From the NCBI GenBank assembly GCA_037389465.1, contig JAZARR010000007.1:1-64000 (forward strand): DNA of 64,000 nucleotides, read 5' to 3'. Positions within the stretch are counted from its first letter, which is position 1. Each line of letters begins with the position of its first letter. A program made the position numbers and the translations under genes. This document shows, piece after piece, positions 63,401-64,000 of this stretch. A model generated the notes under the pieces. It was not told the origin of the DNA and searched no databases. It was given only the letters and a program-made list of their open reading frames with translations. The stretch comes from Baylisascaris procyonis. Taxonomy: Eukaryota; Nematoda; Chromadorea; Rhabditida; Ascarididae.

Positions 63401-64000
63401 TGTAGTTGTTTTTTAACGCAACAAATATCTAGTTTCTCTATAGATATGTAAGAAGACCCCCTCGCGTTGCTTCTCCTGTCGGTATTGAATTGCAACGCTT
63501 TGCAAAGTTTTTACTGATGTTGATGAGAGGACAGTTTTGCGTAATAAAGTGATGAGGAAGGCATTATAAGCATATTTGTTCCGATTTGCCGAAGTGTACT
63601 GTGCATTCGAACTGAATGCTTTTCATATTGCTCTTTTTTTCTTTTATTAATGTTCTTATTAAAGGTGGACTTTGCGGTGAACGTGTGCACTTTGCTCTCT
63701 CATCCAGGACCACGAGTGCTACGCCTATCAGCAGCACCGCAGTTAATCACTCTTCTTGTCGCACATGTCGCTGTTTTTGCTGATGGTCTGTTTACAAAGT
63801 TTTCCGAGTTTTTATCTTGTTGGAATTTTTTATGGCGTTTCAAATGTGGGAGGTGAACTTCGGTGGATTCACATGTGCAGGCGTTTAAATGAATTGGGGG
63901 GTCACTGCTTAAAAATCAGCAGATTTTCCTGCTGAAAAGGTTAGCAAACAAATTTAGGTCGACCGTGATGAATTAGAATGAAGAAAACTTAAGAAAAATA
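57436..64000 (+). CDS. swsn-7: ARID2/BAF200 orthologue (PBAF subunit), 5' part, runs off the right edge
   Basis: Nuclear subunit of the PBAF form of SWI/SNF, which targets nucleosome remodelling. Exons seen: 57436-57560, 58242-58335, 61223-61320, 61624-61772, 62699-62784 and 63665-63785; all are GT/AG and phase-consistent, giving 224 residues so far. Residues about 23-118 form an ARID DNA-binding domain: FYQNLRSYYRR, then GVELNLSRLYCTVVSFGGWQ, then WGDVAQAIGVSEGVAV and LYMRYLSKYEQ. After a low-complexity linker, the block [20 protein letters not shown] and NVCTLLS...ITLLVAHVAVFAD matches the conserved segment that follows the ARID in animal ARID2 ([20 protein letters not shown] in human). This separates it from ARID1. 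The family's RFX-like and zinc-finger C-terminus lies beyond the window. No further exon is visible after 63785. Intron 2 is 2.9 kb and holds a CG-rich patch and an antisense ORF. Confidence 0.9.
59737..59815 (+). pseudogene. tRNA-like relic, Asn-type anticodon loop
   Basis: AGCGGAACGGTTAAAGTACT resembles a D arm and A box. CTTGCTTGTTAAGGAAA can form a weak anticodon arm with loop TTGTTAA (GTT, Asn). TACTCGAATCACG resembles a diverged B box. Two of five anticodon-stem pairs and the acceptor stem fail, so this is at best a relic. Confidence 0.25.
59860..60095. promoter_or_regulatory. CG-rich island inside ARID2 intron 2
   Basis: A 230-base patch rich in CG (GTCGAGGGGCGGCGGCGATG, CGACGCACGCCTCACGCACG) in an AT-rich intron. 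It includes a TGACGTCA palindrome at 59977-59984, the CRE/ATF-type sequence. A promoter for a shorter isoform or for the antisense ORF downstream is conceivable. No start site can be shown. Confidence 0.35.
60446..60907 (-). CDS. Candidate antisense ORF in ARID2 intron 2
   Basis: A 153-codon minus-strand reading with varied composition, including ECFSNKFKILSTI near the end and TAIEYCIRERQLEMLFNCII and TLQILALNESIQLLTKIHYE in the middle. The latter look like amphipathic helices. The upstream, partly overlapping reading at 60861-61076 (minus) is also protein-like, so a frameshift or intron may separate two parts. A 44-bp tandem duplication falls at its 3' end and, not being a multiple of three, shifts the frame there. 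No family is recognised. It could be a nested gene, a decayed insertion or chance. Confidence 0.28.
   Translation of the reverse strand: MESLFLIMQTCNVSYDYLQMPTINYTTKSGCVTAIEYCIRERQLEMLFNCIIFGETLQILALNESIQLLTKIHYEIQHCCINVHSYPQNILHFSRSLTKKNVRNKIHNESREGKISNGQNNQIECFSNKFKILSTINKSVSRTNSKYSPRLIL
60453..60540 (+). repeat. Perfect tandem duplication, 44-bp unit
   Basis: ATTAATCGTGGAGAGTATTT then TGAATTTGTTCGAGAAACAC is present twice back to back without visible differences, implying a recent event. Confidence 0.95.

Noticed and set aside
1..64000. CRISPR arrays, bacterial operons, phage or plasmid features
   Set aside because: None seen; the DNA is eukaryotic with spliced genes, and the regular repeats present are microsatellites or short tandem units.

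Overview
The window is eukaryotic and almost certainly nematode nuclear DNA. It is AT-rich, with introns that mostly end in TTTCAG-like sites, likely spliced-leader acceptors just upstream of two start codons, many AT and mononucleotide simple repeats, and three multi-exon genes on the plus strand. Long introns and about one-third GC would fit a spirurid or ascarid-type (clade III) parasite, but that placement is a guess.

Layout. 1-718: 3' end of a small, unrecognised plus-strand gene. 719-11333: mostly non-coding, with a few short coding-like stretches and a CG-rich stretch ending in a strong splice donor (9110-9326). 11334-16763: an eight-exon plus-strand gene for a protein of about 381 residues with a RING-like zinc-binding core; I reconstructed it by matching exon phases. 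16764-25127: intergenic, with a minus-strand LTR-retroelement relic (about 18.86-20.44 kb), a tRNA-derived relic and a perfect 14-bp inverted repeat. 25128-44957: a complete 25-exon cobalamin-dependent methionine synthase (metr-1/MTR), 1253 residues, with all splice phases consistent and the catalytic residues present. 44958-57435: intergenic, with simple repeats, a CG-rich promoter-like block (49.74-50.43 kb) and uncertain exon candidates on both strands. 57436-63785, continuing past the right edge: the first six exons of an ARID2/BAF200 orthologue (C. elegans swsn-7), a PBAF chromatin-remodelling subunit.

The three recognised genes do not form an obvious pathway. MTR regenerates methionine, and hence S-adenosylmethionine, from homocysteine. 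ARID2 is a chromatin factor and the RING-like protein may be an E3 ligase. No operon is evident, since gene spacings are 8 to 12 kb. The less expected observations are coding-like minus-strand ORFs inside introns of MTR and ARID2 (193 and 153 codons), a marked excess of the octamer ATTTGCAT/ATGCAAAT across the window, and a short dispersed repeat sharing GGCAYRATATGYGYTTT.
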